Origin: CADBRN01 sp050944685
GTDB taxonomy: Bacteria; Bacillota; Clostridia; Lachnospirales; Lachnospiraceae
DNA: 59,730 nucleotides
Direction: 5' to 3'
NCBI GenBank assembly: GCA_050944685.1
Contig: JBMNRP010000016.1
Span: forward strand, 1 to 59,730
The translations under genes were made by a program, and so were the position numbers. Below are positions 8,051 through 15,945 of this stretch, piece after piece. The notes under the pieces are model-generated. The model ran no database searches. It was not told the origin of the DNA and worked only from the letters and a program-made list of their open reading frames with translations. How positions within the stretch are numbered: position 1 is the stretch's first letter; the number at the start of each line of letters is the position of its first letter.

Positions 8051-8080
8051 TTGACTTTACCGGAGAGAACATGTTATTTT
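8051..8080 (+). promoter_or_regulatory. Promoter of the ArsR-family gene
   Basis: TTGACT at 8051-8056 and TATTTT at 8075-8080 with an 18-bp spacer. The tandem operator-like repeats start five bases downstream, where a bound repressor would block initiation. Confidence 0.55.
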
Positions 8081-8084
8081 ATTC

Positions 8085-8130
8085 TTACGATTAAATATTT
8101 AAACATTTTACGATTAAATATTTAAACATT
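8085..8130 (+). repeat. Two perfect 23-bp tandem repeats, probable ArsR operator
   Basis: Two identical adjacent 23-bp units cover 8085-8107 and 8108-8130. Each contains the perfect 12-bp palindrome TTAAATATTTAA (8091-8102 and 8114-8125), so the palindromes are spaced 23 bp apart, close to two helical turns. They lie just downstream of the arsR-type promoter and 130 bp before the gene. This is the expected place for autorepression; binding itself is inference. Confidence 0.7.
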
Positions 8131-8259
8131 TGAAGCAGGGAAGGGCAATGACCTTCTTCCGGCCTGTTCCGGGAGCAGTTCGAAGCCTTCCGGTTCACAA
8201 TTTTTTACGAAGAAAGACTGCCGGAACCAGTCTTGTTCGCAAGGGGGGAAAATTGAATA

Positions 8260-8616
8260 ATGAACAAAAAAGCAGGCATTGACCAGCTTTCCAGGGATTT
8301 TACCCGGTGCAGGAAAGTTCTCGTAGCTCTGGGCGATGAAAATCGTCAGAAACTGTTGCTGGAAATGATGAAAGCCGGCCCGTCCGGAGTCCGTGTGACC
8401 GATATCACCGAGACGGTGAAGCTCTCCAGACCGGCTGTATCCCACCATCTGATCATTCTGAAGGAAGCGGGAATCGTGAACATACGGCACGAAGGAACCG
8501 CCAACTACTATTATCTGGAGCCGGATCAGAAGAGTCTGCACCATCTGATCGACGTCCTCATGCGTGCGGAACGGCTCTATTCAGAGACAGCCCGCGAAGA
8601 AGCGGTAAACGCATAA
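8260..8616 (+). CDS. ArsR/SmtB-family transcriptional regulator
   Basis: A 118-residue winged-helix regulator. The HTH is clear: LGDENRQKLLLEMM, then VTDITETVKLSRPAVSHHLIILKEAGIVNIRHEGTANYYYL with the recognition helix around SRPAVSHHL. No obvious metal-binding CxC motif is present at the alpha3 position, so this may respond to something other than thiophilic metals, or be a non-metal ArsR. GGGGGG lies eleven bases before the ATG. The leader carries two perfect 23-bp repeats that are likely its operator. No target gene lies downstream; the divergent surface transglutaminase shares the intergenic region and is a candidate target. Confidence 0.9.
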   Translation: MNKKAGIDQLSRDFTRCRKVLVALGDENRQKLLLEMMKAGPSGVRVTDITETVKLSRPAVSHHLIILKEAGIVNIRHEGTANYYYLEPDQKSLHHLIDVLMRAERLYSETAREEAVNA

Positions 8617-8620
8617 AACC

Positions 8621-8661
8621 ATACCGGAAATATGTGGAAAATCACCACATATTTCCGGTAT
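8621..8661. terminator. Long perfect inverted repeat between convergent genes
   Basis: Seventeen-base perfect arms (8621-8637 and 8645-8661) with a seven-base loop, between the ArsR gene and the convergent radical SAM gene, whose stop codon is inside the loop. There is only a short T tract on either strand, so it is a likely but not classical bidirectional terminator. Confidence 0.6.
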
Positions 8662-9472
8662 AAACATATCTGAGATATTTTTGTGCCTCGTCACGCAGCC
8701 GTCGGACGGTTTCCCTCGGCGTCTCGGCGATGGTGCATCGGTACCGGGGAAAATACCGCGAGAGATGAAGCGGTATTTCCGGATTCAGCGACGCGATCCA
8801 CCGGGCTTCTTCGCGGATGAAGCCGGCCGAATCGTTTTTTCCCGGTATGACAAGCGTCGTGATCTCCAGATGACATTTGTCGTAAACATATCCGATCGTT
8901 TCACAGACCATCCGTCGGTCTCCGCCCAGTTCATTTTTATAAAAAGACTCGTCCCCCTTGAGATCAATATTCATCGCGTCCACGAACGGAAGGATTTCTT
9001 CCAGAACGGGCAGCGAGGCGGTCCCGTTGGAGACGAGAACCACTTTCTTCCCTTTTTCCTTCAACAGACGTCCGGTATCACGGACGTATTCCCACTGAAT
9101 CAGAGGCTCATTATACGTAAAGGCCACTCCGAGATTATCCGGAATGGAGCAGGCAAGCTCCGTCAGCTCCTCCGGACTCATGAAACGGGTCTCTGCCTTT
9201 TTCGAATCGATCTGCGAGATCTGATAATTCTGGCAGAACGGGCAGGCCAGATTGCACCCGAACGATCCCACCGACAATATTTTAGATCCGGGGAAAAAGC
9301 GGGCGAGCGGTTTTTTCTCGATCGGGTCCAGAGCAGCTGCGGTCAGCATCCCGTAACTTTCCGGGACCACCGTCCCCCCGTGATTGATCCGTGCCCGGCA
9401 GAATCCGCTCTGCCCCTCTTTCAGACGGCACCGATGAAAGCAGGTCTCACAGACCACAGCCTGACTGTCCAT
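8642..9472 (-). CDS. amrS: AmmeMemoRadiSam system radical SAM enzyme
   Basis: A radical S-adenosylmethionine enzyme of the AmmeMemoRadiSam set, a conserved AMMECR1-MEMO1-radical SAM association whose reaction is not established. The cluster-binding cysteines are in CNLACPFC (Cys73, Cys77, Cys80). The N terminus has an extra Cys-rich pattern (CETCFHRCRLKEGQSGFC, residues 8-25) typical of this family and of pyruvate-formate lyase activase relatives. Length 276 is slightly shorter than the 330 or so often seen. The partner gene (fused A and B proteins) lies 49-57 bp upstream on the same strand, so the two form an operon. Confidence 0.92.
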   Translation of the reverse strand: MDSQAVVCETCFHRCRLKEGQSGFCRARINHGGTVVPESYGMLTAAALDPIEKKPLARFFPGSKILSVGSFGCNLACPFCQNYQISQIDSKKAETRFMSPEELTELACSIPDNLGVAFTYNEPLIQWEYVRDTGRLLKEKGKKVVLVSNGTASLPVLEEILPFVDAMNIDLKGDESFYKNELGGDRRMVCETIGYVYDKCHLEITTLVIPGKNDSAGFIREEARWIASLNPEIPLHLSRYFPRYRCTIAETPRETVRRLRDEAQKYLRYVYTGNMW

Positions 9473-9520
9473 ATTGCTCCCTTCTGACCCGACTGGCCGA
9501 AAACTCTCTGCGGACGCCGC

Positions 9521-10909
9521 TCATTCATGGCGGACGACCTCGAAGCGCTCCAGAATTAAATCCTTATCATGCGGATCGATGCCTCCTTTGTGACAGGCAA
9601 TCGAAATCTGCTGGTCTGCTGTGTCAACTCCGTCCAGATCCGGAAGAAGCAGACCTCTCCTTCCGTCCGGGGTGGAACAGATCACCCCGTAGCGCCTGAC
9701 GTCGAGTTCGGATTTGTCCGTAATGCGCTCCGGCTCCGAGAGGATATCCACACTGATGCTCAGATAAGGAAGTTCATCTTCGGTGACCGGATCAAAACGC
9801 GGATCACGGGAGCAGGCGCTGATGGCATTGGAAATAATCTCATCCGCCAGACTTTTCTGTGTCGGAAGGATGGTTCCGATACACCCGCGGAGATCCCCGA
9901 ATTCATGGATCGAAACGAAAGCTCCCGCCCGTCCGTTCCGGATCTCCTCCGGCAGTTCCTCTTCTTCCGAAAGAGGACGGTACCGTTTTCTCTTCCGGAC
10001 AAAGGCTTCGACCGATTTTCTGGCGAGCTTCACATACGGATCGGAACTTTTCCCCGCGGTTTCTTTTACTTTTTTCTCATACTTCTCCAGAAAATGCCGG
10101 TTTTCATCGGGACCGCCGATCTCATAGCTGACAAATCCGTATCCGACCCCGAGTGTCGCCTCGTGTGAAAGCACGTGAGGCGTCACGGAAAGTCCGTCCA
10201 GCGCTCCCGCCATTATCACGAAGGAGCGGTGTCCGCACTCTTCGGCCTTTTCCAGAAAAACCGGATCATATTCCAGAAGCTCCCCAAAATTTCCGGAGCC
10301 CATCGTCCTCATAATCCTGCTGTCATACTCCGGTCCTTCCGGTTTCAGTCCGTACGGGCCGGATGCCAGCTGGCAATGCGAAAGATCCCCCGACGCCACA
10401 TAAACAACGCGCCGATCCAGTTCATCCGCGACCTCCCGGATCCGTTCTCCCAGCTTATAATGCTCCGGCAGTGACTGACCGGAGAGCCCGACGCGGACCA
10501 GACGGTAATCCGTATATTCCTGATTGATGTAATACAGAGGAACCATGGTTCCCTGATCGAGCGAGGGGGCCCTCTCGTAATCCGTTCCGGCGGCTATGCC
10601 TGCTTTCCTGCAGAGCGCGGAGAGCTTCTTCGTAAACTCCTCATCATAGGCGATGTCAAATGAGACGTCCGGTCTGCCATATCGTCCGAAATCGCCCCGT
10701 GCCCGCGTCCCGGGGGAGATCAGAAAATAATCCCGGTACATTGTTGTGTGCGGGGTTGACAGAACAATCGTATCCGGAGCGATCTTCGCGATTTCCAGCG
10801 CGACCTTCCGGAAAGAATCCAGCGTCGGCTGTATTTTTTTCTCTTCTCCGCGCCCGATTTCCGGAAGCGCTACCGGCGGATGCGGAACCATAAAAGCATG
10901 TACAATCAT
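9521..10909 (-). CDS. AmmeMemoRadiSam system fused protein (MEMO1-like plus AMMECR1 domains)
   Basis: Two domains that are separate proteins in many organisms are fused here. Residues from about 1 to 270 form a MEMO1/LigB-like domain related to class III extradiol dioxygenases (VPHPPVALPEIG, LSTPHTTMYRDYF, SGDLSHCQL, SFVIMAGALDG). Residues from about 290 to the end form the AMMECR1 domain, with the diagnostic LRGCIGT and GAFVSIHEFGDLRG. An earlier GTG at 10918 is in frame, but the ATG at 10909 is better placed behind AGAGGTG. The radical SAM partner follows in the same operon. Function is unknown in bacteria; the MEMO1-like part suggests metal or redox chemistry. Confidence 0.92.
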   Translation of the reverse strand: MIVHAFMVPHPPVALPEIGRGEEKKIQPTLDSFRKVALEIAKIAPDTIVLSTPHTTMYRDYFLISPGTRARGDFGRYGRPDVSFDIAYDEEFTKKLSALCRKAGIAAGTDYERAPSLDQGTMVPLYYINQEYTDYRLVRVGLSGQSLPEHYKLGERIREVADELDRRVVYVASGDLSHCQLASGPYGLKPEGPEYDSRIMRTMGSGNFGELLEYDPVFLEKAEECGHRSFVIMAGALDGLSVTPHVLSHEATLGVGYGFVSYEIGGPDENRHFLEKYEKKVKETAGKSSDPYVKLARKSVEAFVRKRKRYRPLSEEEELPEEIRNGRAGAFVSIHEFGDLRGCIGTILPTQKSLADEIISNAISACSRDPRFDPVTEDELPYLSISVDILSEPERITDKSELDVRRYGVICSTPDGRRGLLLPDLDGVDTADQQISIACHKGGIDPHDKDLILERFEVVRHE

Positions 10910-11085
10910 CTCAATCACCTCTCATCCGGCTTTATCACAAAATATCGGCAAAGCATTCATAAACATAATCATTATAATAGAAATGTTTTGAAAAAACCAC
11001 CGCAACTTCCTGCCAAGTCTGAAAAATCGAGCAAAGATTTCCGGAAAAAACGCGAAATTAACTCTCAAAATTTTTTGCGAGATGT

Positions 11086-11091
11086 TAGAAT
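11086..11091 (+). promoter_or_regulatory. Probable extended -10 element for the MBOAT operon
   Basis: TGTTAGAAT at 11083-11091 is an extended -10 shortly before the MBOAT ATG at 11119. The -35 region is poor. The preceding 150 bp are A-rich with no other clear signal. Confidence 0.4.
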
Positions 11092-11118
11092 GGTTTTTAG
11101 ACGCCTGGGGAGATATAA

Positions 11119-12543
11119 ATGTCATTTTCAAATTTATTATTTCTGGTACTATTTTTACCGGTTTACTTGCTGGCTTATTATTTCCAGCCGGATATCAAAA
11201 GGAAAAACACGGTTTTCCTGATCGCCTCTCTGGTTTTTTACGCATTCGGCGGAATCCGCTATCTGTTTCTTCTGGTAGCGATGGCCGCGGCAGGGTGGTA
11301 TTTCGGAATTCAGGTCGGTCAGGCGAAGGGTACCCGCAGGAAAAGACTTCTCGCTCTTTCCATCGCGGTATTCCTGGCCGTTCTTGCATTTTTTAAATAT
11401 ACGGGATTTCTTTTTTCTGTGCTGGAAACCTGGCTTCCAAAAATTCCGGCGGTGAAATTCGCCCTGCCTCTGGGAATCTCTTTTTATACCTTTAAACTGA
11501 TCTCCTATGTGGCAGACGTATATCACGAAAGAATTTCCGTCGAAAGCAATTTCTTCATGATTCTGCTGTATGTCTGCAATTTTCACCAGATATCGCAGGG
11601 ACCGATTGCGCGCTACGGCGAAATGCGCGGCCGCATGAGGAAACGGCGCCTTACAACCGCGCACATGGCGGACGGAATCTGGCGTTTTTCGCTCGGGCTG
11701 GCGAAAAAAACCGTGCTTGCAGATCACTGCGGAGAAATCGCAGACACGCTCATTCCCCTGAATGCCGGAATCGTCTCCCGGTCCACCTTCGCTGTCTGGA
11801 TGGGAGCGGCCGTCTATTCGATCCAGCTCTATCTGGATTTTTCCGCGTACACGGACATGGCGATCGGACTCGGACAGATGATCGGATTTTCCTATCCGGA
11901 GAACTTCCGTGATCCGTACATCTCCTCTTCCGTTCGGGAATTCTGGAGACGGTGGCATAACACGCTCAGCACTTTTTTCCGGGACTTCGTGTACATTCCG
12001 CTCGGGGGAAACCGCGTCAGTTCCGGCAGGACGGTACTTAATCTGCTCATCGTGTGGACTCTGACGGGACTCTGGCACGGCGCAGCCTGGAATTTCGTCC
12101 TGTGGGGTCTTTATTACTTCGTATTTATCGCGCTGGAACAGCGCGGGGCGCACGCGGGAATCTCCGTCAGAAATCCTGTTCTGCGCCACGTATACACCAT
12201 ACTGGTTTTTACGTTCGGGTGGCTGATCTTCCGATATTCGGATTTCGGGCAGCTTGGCTGCGCGGTCCGCGGATTCTTCGGAATGGCCGGAAACGGATTT
12301 TATTCCGCCGGAGACGGCCTGACCATCGCCAACAACATCTGGTTTCTGATTTTCTGCGTCCTCTGCTGCACTCCTCTTTTCAAAGAGGTTTCGACACGTT
12401 TCCGGAATTTCGCGGAACACAGAGAGAACCCCGGAGAGATTTTCATGGCCGCAAAGAGCGTCCTGATCATCCTGTTTCTCATCCTCTCCATTCTCTCCAT
12501 GACCGGAAATACGTACCGTCCGTTTTTGTACAACCAGTTTTGA
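11119..12543 (+). CDS. MBOAT family O-acyltransferase (AlgI/DltB type)
   Basis: A multipass membrane acyltransferase, probably moving acetyl groups across the membrane onto a secreted polysaccharide or cell-wall polymer. About ten hydrophobic segments span its 474 residues. Family landmarks are FPQISQGPIARY-like sequence (FHQISQGPIARYGEM), the DFSAYTDMAIG stretch, REFWRRWHNTLSTFFRDFVYIPLGGNR, and the catalytic-region LTGLWHGAAWNFVLWG with the conserved His. GGGGAG is nine bases before the ATG. Six bases later comes the DHHW/AlgX-like partner, the usual two-component arrangement for alginate-type or cellulose-type O-acetylation. No DltA/C genes are adjacent, which argues against D-alanylation. 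Confidence 0.93.
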   Translation: MSFSNLLFLVLFLPVYLLAYYFQPDIKRKNTVFLIASLVFYAFGGIRYLFLLVAMAAAGWYFGIQVGQAKGTRRKRLLALSIAVFLAVLAFFKYTGFLFSVLETWLPKIPAVKFALPLGISFYTFKLISYVADVYHERISVESNFFMILLYVCNFHQISQGPIARYGEMRGRMRKRRLTTAHMADGIWRFSLGLAKKTVLADHCGEIADTLIPLNAGIVSRSTFAVWMGAAVYSIQLYLDFSAYTDMAIGLGQMIGFSYPENFRDPYISSSVREFWRRWHNTLSTFFRDFVYIPLGGNRVSSGRTVLNLLIVWTLTGLWHGAAWNFVLWGLYYFVFIALEQRGAHAGISVRNPVLRHVYTILVFTFGWLIFRYSDFGQLGCAVRGFFGMAGNGFYSAGDGLTIANNIWFLIFCVLCCTPLFKEVSTRFRNFAEHRENPGEIFMAAKSVLIILFLILSILSMTGNTYRPFLYNQF

Positions 12544-12549
12544 CTGCCG

Positions 12550-14112
12550 ATGATATGGTTCCGATGGCAGCATCGGATTCGGAAAGGGCTGTTTGTTTTG
12601 AACGATTTTACGAATGATAATTGGGACGACGAACGTCTGGATAAGATCAAGCGCCTCTCGAAGAAGCGCTATCTGAGAAAGCTGAAAAAAGAAAAGAAAT
12701 TCTGGAACTCTTTTTCCGTGACGGCTTTCATCGCGGTAATTGTATTTATCGGGCTGATCGGTCTGATGATTTTTCTGCGCCCGAAAACCTCGGATATCGA
12801 GAAGCGGACACTGACCGAATTTCCGAAAGTTACCGCTGCCGGAATAATGGACGGCTCTTTTTTCACGGATCTGGAAACCTGGTACGCCGATACTTTTCCG
12901 ATGCGGGAAACGCTGATCCGCGCCGAAGCGAAAATTGAAAACTTATTCGGAATTCGCGGAACCGCGATTTACCGGAACACTTCCTCGGAGGAAACCGCGG
13001 ACCGCATTCCGGACGCGTCCGAGTCCGTCGAAGAAGCATCTTCTGCCGGCGCATTATCTGCTTCTGCGTCTTCGTCTCTTTCCGGGACCGCTGCGACCCC
13101 ATCGGCGACTCCTTCTCCGAAAGCAGCTTCTTCCGCGACGCCGACTGCTTCTCCTGCCCCCGCAGACCCGGATGCAGATGAAACCGCCGGGGGCGGAGAA
13201 ATCAATGACGCACCGGAGGTCGCCGGAGATATCTACGTAGCCGGAAACTCCGGATTCGAAATCTGGTATTTCAGGCAGGACGGATTCGACCAGTATGCCT
13301 CGATGGTGAACACGGTCAAAGCGAATCTCGGGGATTCGGTCGGCGTATTCACAGTGCCAATCCCCTTAAGCTCCGGCGTAATTCTCTCGGATTCGGCGCA
13401 GGCGGCAGTGAAAAGCTCAAACCAGAAAGACGCGATCAGCTACCTGGGAACCCGCCTGCAGGGAAATGTCCACCTGGTTAATATCTACGGAATTCTCCGT
13501 CACCATGACAAAGAATATATCTATTTTCGTACCGATCACCACTGGACACAGCTGGGCGCTTACTACGCCTACCGGAAATTCTGCAAAGAAAAGGGATTCA
13601 CTCCTCACTCGCTGAACGAATACCAGAAGCTGGAATTTCCGGGATTTCTCGGAACCTTCTACTCCTCGAGCAACCAGTCTCCGGCGCTCGCCTCGAATCC
13701 GGATACCGTGCAGGCTTTTGTCCCCCTCTCGACCAACACGGAGACCATGACAACGAAGACCGGACAGACGTGTCAGTGGAACATTATCACGGACGCTTCC
13801 GGCTATGGTACCGGAACGAAATACAGCTGCTTTATCGGAGGCGACCAGCCGTATGTTGAGATCGACAATCCGAATATCAACGACGACTCGGCGTGCATCG
13901 TCGTAAAGGAATCCTTCGGGAACGCCTTTGCGCCCTTCCTGACCGACCACTATGACAAAACATACGTCATCGATTACCGCTATTTCAAGGGAAACCTCAC
14001 GCAGCTCGCGAAATCCCACGCAAGCTGCGACGTCATTTTCGCAAATAATGTGTCTGCGATCAACAGCACGAAACGGTCACAGGAAATGCTTGCTCTGTTT
14101 CCGGCGGGCTGA
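12550..14112 (+). CDS. DHHW-motif protein (AlgX/AlgJ-like O-acetylation partner)
   Basis: A single-pass membrane protein with a short basic cytoplasmic tail, one transmembrane segment (about residues 58-80) and a large outside domain. Residues about 145-215 are a Ser/Ala/Thr/Pro-rich linker. The outside domain contains YFRTDHHWTQLGAYYAY, the DHHW signature of SGNH-hydrolase-like acetyltransferase partners, and VVKESFGNAFAPFL near the C terminus. It probably transfers the acetyl group from the MBOAT protein to polysaccharide. The ATG at 12550 has no ribosome site; a TTG at 12598 lies about ten bases after GGAAAGGG and is an alternative start removing 16 residues. Confidence 0.88.
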   Translation: MIWFRWQHRIRKGLFVLNDFTNDNWDDERLDKIKRLSKKRYLRKLKKEKKFWNSFSVTAFIAVIVFIGLIGLMIFLRPKTSDIEKRTLTEFPKVTAAGIMDGSFFTDLETWYADTFPMRETLIRAEAKIENLFGIRGTAIYRNTSSEETADRIPDASESVEEASSAGALSASASSSLSGTAATPSATPSPKAASSATPTASPAPADPDADETAGGGEINDAPEVAGDIYVAGNSGFEIWYFRQDGFDQYASMVNTVKANLGDSVGVFTVPIPLSSGVILSDSAQAAVKSSNQKDAISYLGTRLQGNVHLVNIYGILRHHDKEYIYFRTDHHWTQLGAYYAYRKFCKEKGFTPHSLNEYQKLEFPGFLGTFYSSSNQSPALASNPDTVQAFVPLSTNTETMTTKTGQTCQWNIITDASGYGTGTKYSCFIGGDQPYVEIDNPNINDDSACIVVKESFGNAFAPFLTDHYDKTYVIDYRYFKGNLTQLAKSHASCDVIFANNVSAINSTKRSQEMLALFPAG

Positions 14113-14127
14113 CCATTATTCATGTCA

Positions 14128-14158
14128 TCCCGCCGGGAAATGTCACAGGCGGGATTTT
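14128..14158 (+). terminator. Terminator after the MBOAT/DHHW pair
   Basis: Stem CCCGCC (14129-14134) and GGCGGG (14148-14153) with a following ATTTTC. Moderate strength. Confidence 0.5.
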
Positions 14159-14190
14159 CGGAACCGGAACGACGCGTAAGAATAACCCTG

Positions 14191-14219
14191 AAAAAGGGCT
14201 TCCGTTTCTGGAAGCCCTT
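14191..14219 (-). terminator. Terminator of the macrodomain gene
   Basis: A ten-base perfect stem (AAGGGCTTCC with GGAAGCCCTT) around a six-base loop. On the minus strand it is followed by five T from the A tract at 14191-14195. It may also work in the plus direction. Confidence 0.75.
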
Positions 14220-14232
14220 ACAAAAATCTTTT

Positions 14233-14736
14233 TCATAGATTCAGTTTTTCTTTTGCCAGCTCATATGTCTCCCGGTCATGGAGGACAAGAATCACGTCCA
14301 TATCATTGGTCTTCAGAAAATCGTGAATCGCGCTGGACGCTATTAATATCGCCTTATCCTTCGGATAGCCGTAAACTCCGCAGGCAATAAGAGAGAACGC
14401 GATGCTCTTGCATTCGGCTTTCCTCGCCAGCTTCAGGGAAGACATATACGCGGAATACAGGAGCTGCCGGCACTCTTCATCCCGCTCCGCGTGATAGATC
14501 GGTCCGACCGCGTGAATCACATATTTGCAGGGGAGATTATATCCCGGAGTAAGAGCCGCCTGACCCGTTTCAACGGGTGAAACCGCGTCGCACGCGCCCT
14601 GCAGTCTTTCTTTTCCTGCAGCAAGGAAAATATCCTTGCTGACGCCGCTGCCCATAACCAGATGCATATTGGCGGAATTTACAATCGCATCAACATGCAA
14701 AATAGTAATGTCTGTCTGCATAATAGAAAAGGGCAT
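14233..14736 (-). CDS. Macro domain protein (ADP-ribose or O-acetyl-ADP-ribose binding)
   Basis: A single macro domain of 167 residues. Visible ligand-binding elements are DAIVNSANMHLVMGSGVSKDIF (residues 16-37), where the Gly-rich loop holds the phosphates, and ACGVYGYPKDKA (residues 118-129), which closes over the ribose. Such proteins remove ADP-ribose from targets or process O-acetyl-ADP-ribose. The binding loop has VNSAN rather than the more usual VNAAN. An AGGTGAT site precedes the ATG. It stands alone, with no adjacent sirtuin or ADP-ribosyltransferase, so its partner is unknown. Confidence 0.9.
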   Translation of the reverse strand: MPFSIMQTDITILHVDAIVNSANMHLVMGSGVSKDIFLAAGKERLQGACDAVSPVETGQAALTPGYNLPCKYVIHAVGPIYHAERDEECRQLLYSAYMSSLKLARKAECKSIAFSLIACGVYGYPKDKAILIASSAIHDFLKTNDMDVILVLHDRETYELAKEKLNL

Positions 14737-15060
14737 TTTGAATCACCTCACATACACAAAACTGCTCCGAAATTTTTTCTGAAAACATTACCTGCCGAAA
14801 GAATATTGTTTCCTCTGCCGGACCCGGATCATATATCCAGACTGACTATTGAATCTGCTGCTATTCCTATGATAAATTCAAAAACCGATTGCGTCAAACC
14901 TTCTTTTCATTTTTTTTACAAAAAACCGGGAACATTTTTTTGAAACTGTCCAAAGGAACTTCTCCGTGCTGTTCCGAAAGGAACGGTTGATTTCTTTCCT
15001 CTCTTTCCATACAATCAAGTCGTATCTTCTGTTTTTACCGGTCCCGTATCAGGAGGAATT
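14737..15060. other. Intergenic region before pgeF
   Basis: A 324-bp gap between divergent genes. It is A+T-rich with no convincing reading frame. The only clear element is the pgeF promoter at 14987-15015, followed by a 36-bp leader with AGGAGGA before the ATG. Confidence 0.6.
14987..15015 (+). promoter_or_regulatory. Promoter of pgeF
   Basis: TTGATT at 14987-14992, exactly 17 bp, TACAAT at 15010-15015. Initiation would fall about 38 bp before the start codon. Confidence 0.75.
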
Positions 15061-15933
15061 ATGGCAGATTCATTACACTGGAACAGAAAGTCATCTTCGG
15101 TTCACATGAAGACCGTCTATCCCGCCGGCCCGGGTCTCCCCATCCTGACATTTCCGCAGCTTTCAGAGTGCGGCATCGTGACTCACGGATTTACCACGCG
15201 GCTGGGCGGCGTGAGTCAGGGATACTTCTCGTCGCTGAACCTGAGTTTTTCAAGAGGAGACGATCCCGGCGCCGTTCGCGAAAATTTCCGGATCCTGGCA
15301 AAGGCTCTGCGTGTTCCGGAGAGCCGCTTTGTCTTCTCCGACCAGACTCACACATCAAATGTGCGGATCGTCACGGAAGAAGACGCCGGGAAGGGCATTG
15401 TCAGGGAATCGGACTTCCGGGATATCGATGGAATGATCACAGACACACCGGGCCTGATGCTGTTTACTTTCCACGCGGACTGTCCTCCGGTATATCTGGT
15501 AGATCCCGTCCGTCGCGCGATCGGACTTTCCCACTCGGGGTGGCGGGGAACCGCGGCGCGGATCGGAAAAGTGACGCTGGAACGTATGCGGGAAAACTTC
15601 GGTACGGATCCGGCCGATGTTCTGGCCGCAGTCGGTCCGTCGATCTGCCGGAGCTGCTATGAGGTAAGCGAAGACGTCGCGGAGATATTCCGGGCGGAAT
15701 TCTCCGGACAGGAAAATGAAATCATGGACAGAAAAGAAAATGGAAAATACCAGCTGGATCTCTGGAAGACAAACGAACTCATTCTTCTGGAAGCCGGCGT
15801 GAGGCCGGAAAACATCTCTGTCACCGACCTCTGTACCAGCTGCAACCCGGATCTTCTGTTTTCGCACCGGAGGACAAACGGGAAGCGCGGAAATCTCGCA
15901 GCCTTCCTGATGCTGAATCCTTCGGAAAAGTAA
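15061..15933 (+). CDS. pgeF: Peptidoglycan editing factor PgeF / multi-substrate purine nucleoside phosphorylase (YfiH/LACC1 family)
   Basis: A cytoplasmic enzyme of the DUF152 family; members act as purine nucleoside phosphorylases or adenosine deaminases, and PgeF prevents misincorporation in peptidoglycan precursors. The zinc-binding residues are in FSDQTHTSNV, FTFHADCPPVYL and GLSHSGWRGTAARIG, and the C-terminal half has CTSCNPDLLFSHRRTNGKRGNLAAF. The 290 residues include about 25 extra at the N terminus compared with the shortest homologues. AGGAGG lies just before the ATG. It ends 13 bp from the convergent pyk gene. Earlier annotations as laccase are superseded by the phosphorylase activity known for the family. 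Confidence 0.9.
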   Translation: MADSLHWNRKSSSVHMKTVYPAGPGLPILTFPQLSECGIVTHGFTTRLGGVSQGYFSSLNLSFSRGDDPGAVRENFRILAKALRVPESRFVFSDQTHTSNVRIVTEEDAGKGIVRESDFRDIDGMITDTPGLMLFTFHADCPPVYLVDPVRRAIGLSHSGWRGTAARIGKVTLERMRENFGTDPADVLAAVGPSICRSCYEVSEDVAEIFRAEFSGQENEIMDRKENGKYQLDLWKTNELILLEAGVRPENISVTDLCTSCNPDLLFSHRRTNGKRGNLAAFLMLNPSEK

Positions 15934-15945
15934 TACCTGCGCGGA

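Noticed and set aside
8085..8130. Start of a CRISPR array
   Set aside because: Only two adjacent units without spacers; the palindromes and position fit an operator.
8122..8544. A 140-residue frame opposite the ArsR gene
   Set aside because: It crosses the operator region and opposes a clear regulator gene.
11155..12573. A 472-residue open frame opposite the MBOAT gene
   Set aside because: It is a shadow of the MBOAT frame with composition biased to Arg, Glu and Gln and no domain.
14737..15060. Possible small gene in the gap before pgeF
   Set aside because: The short frames there lack ribosome sites and motifs; only a promoter is clear.
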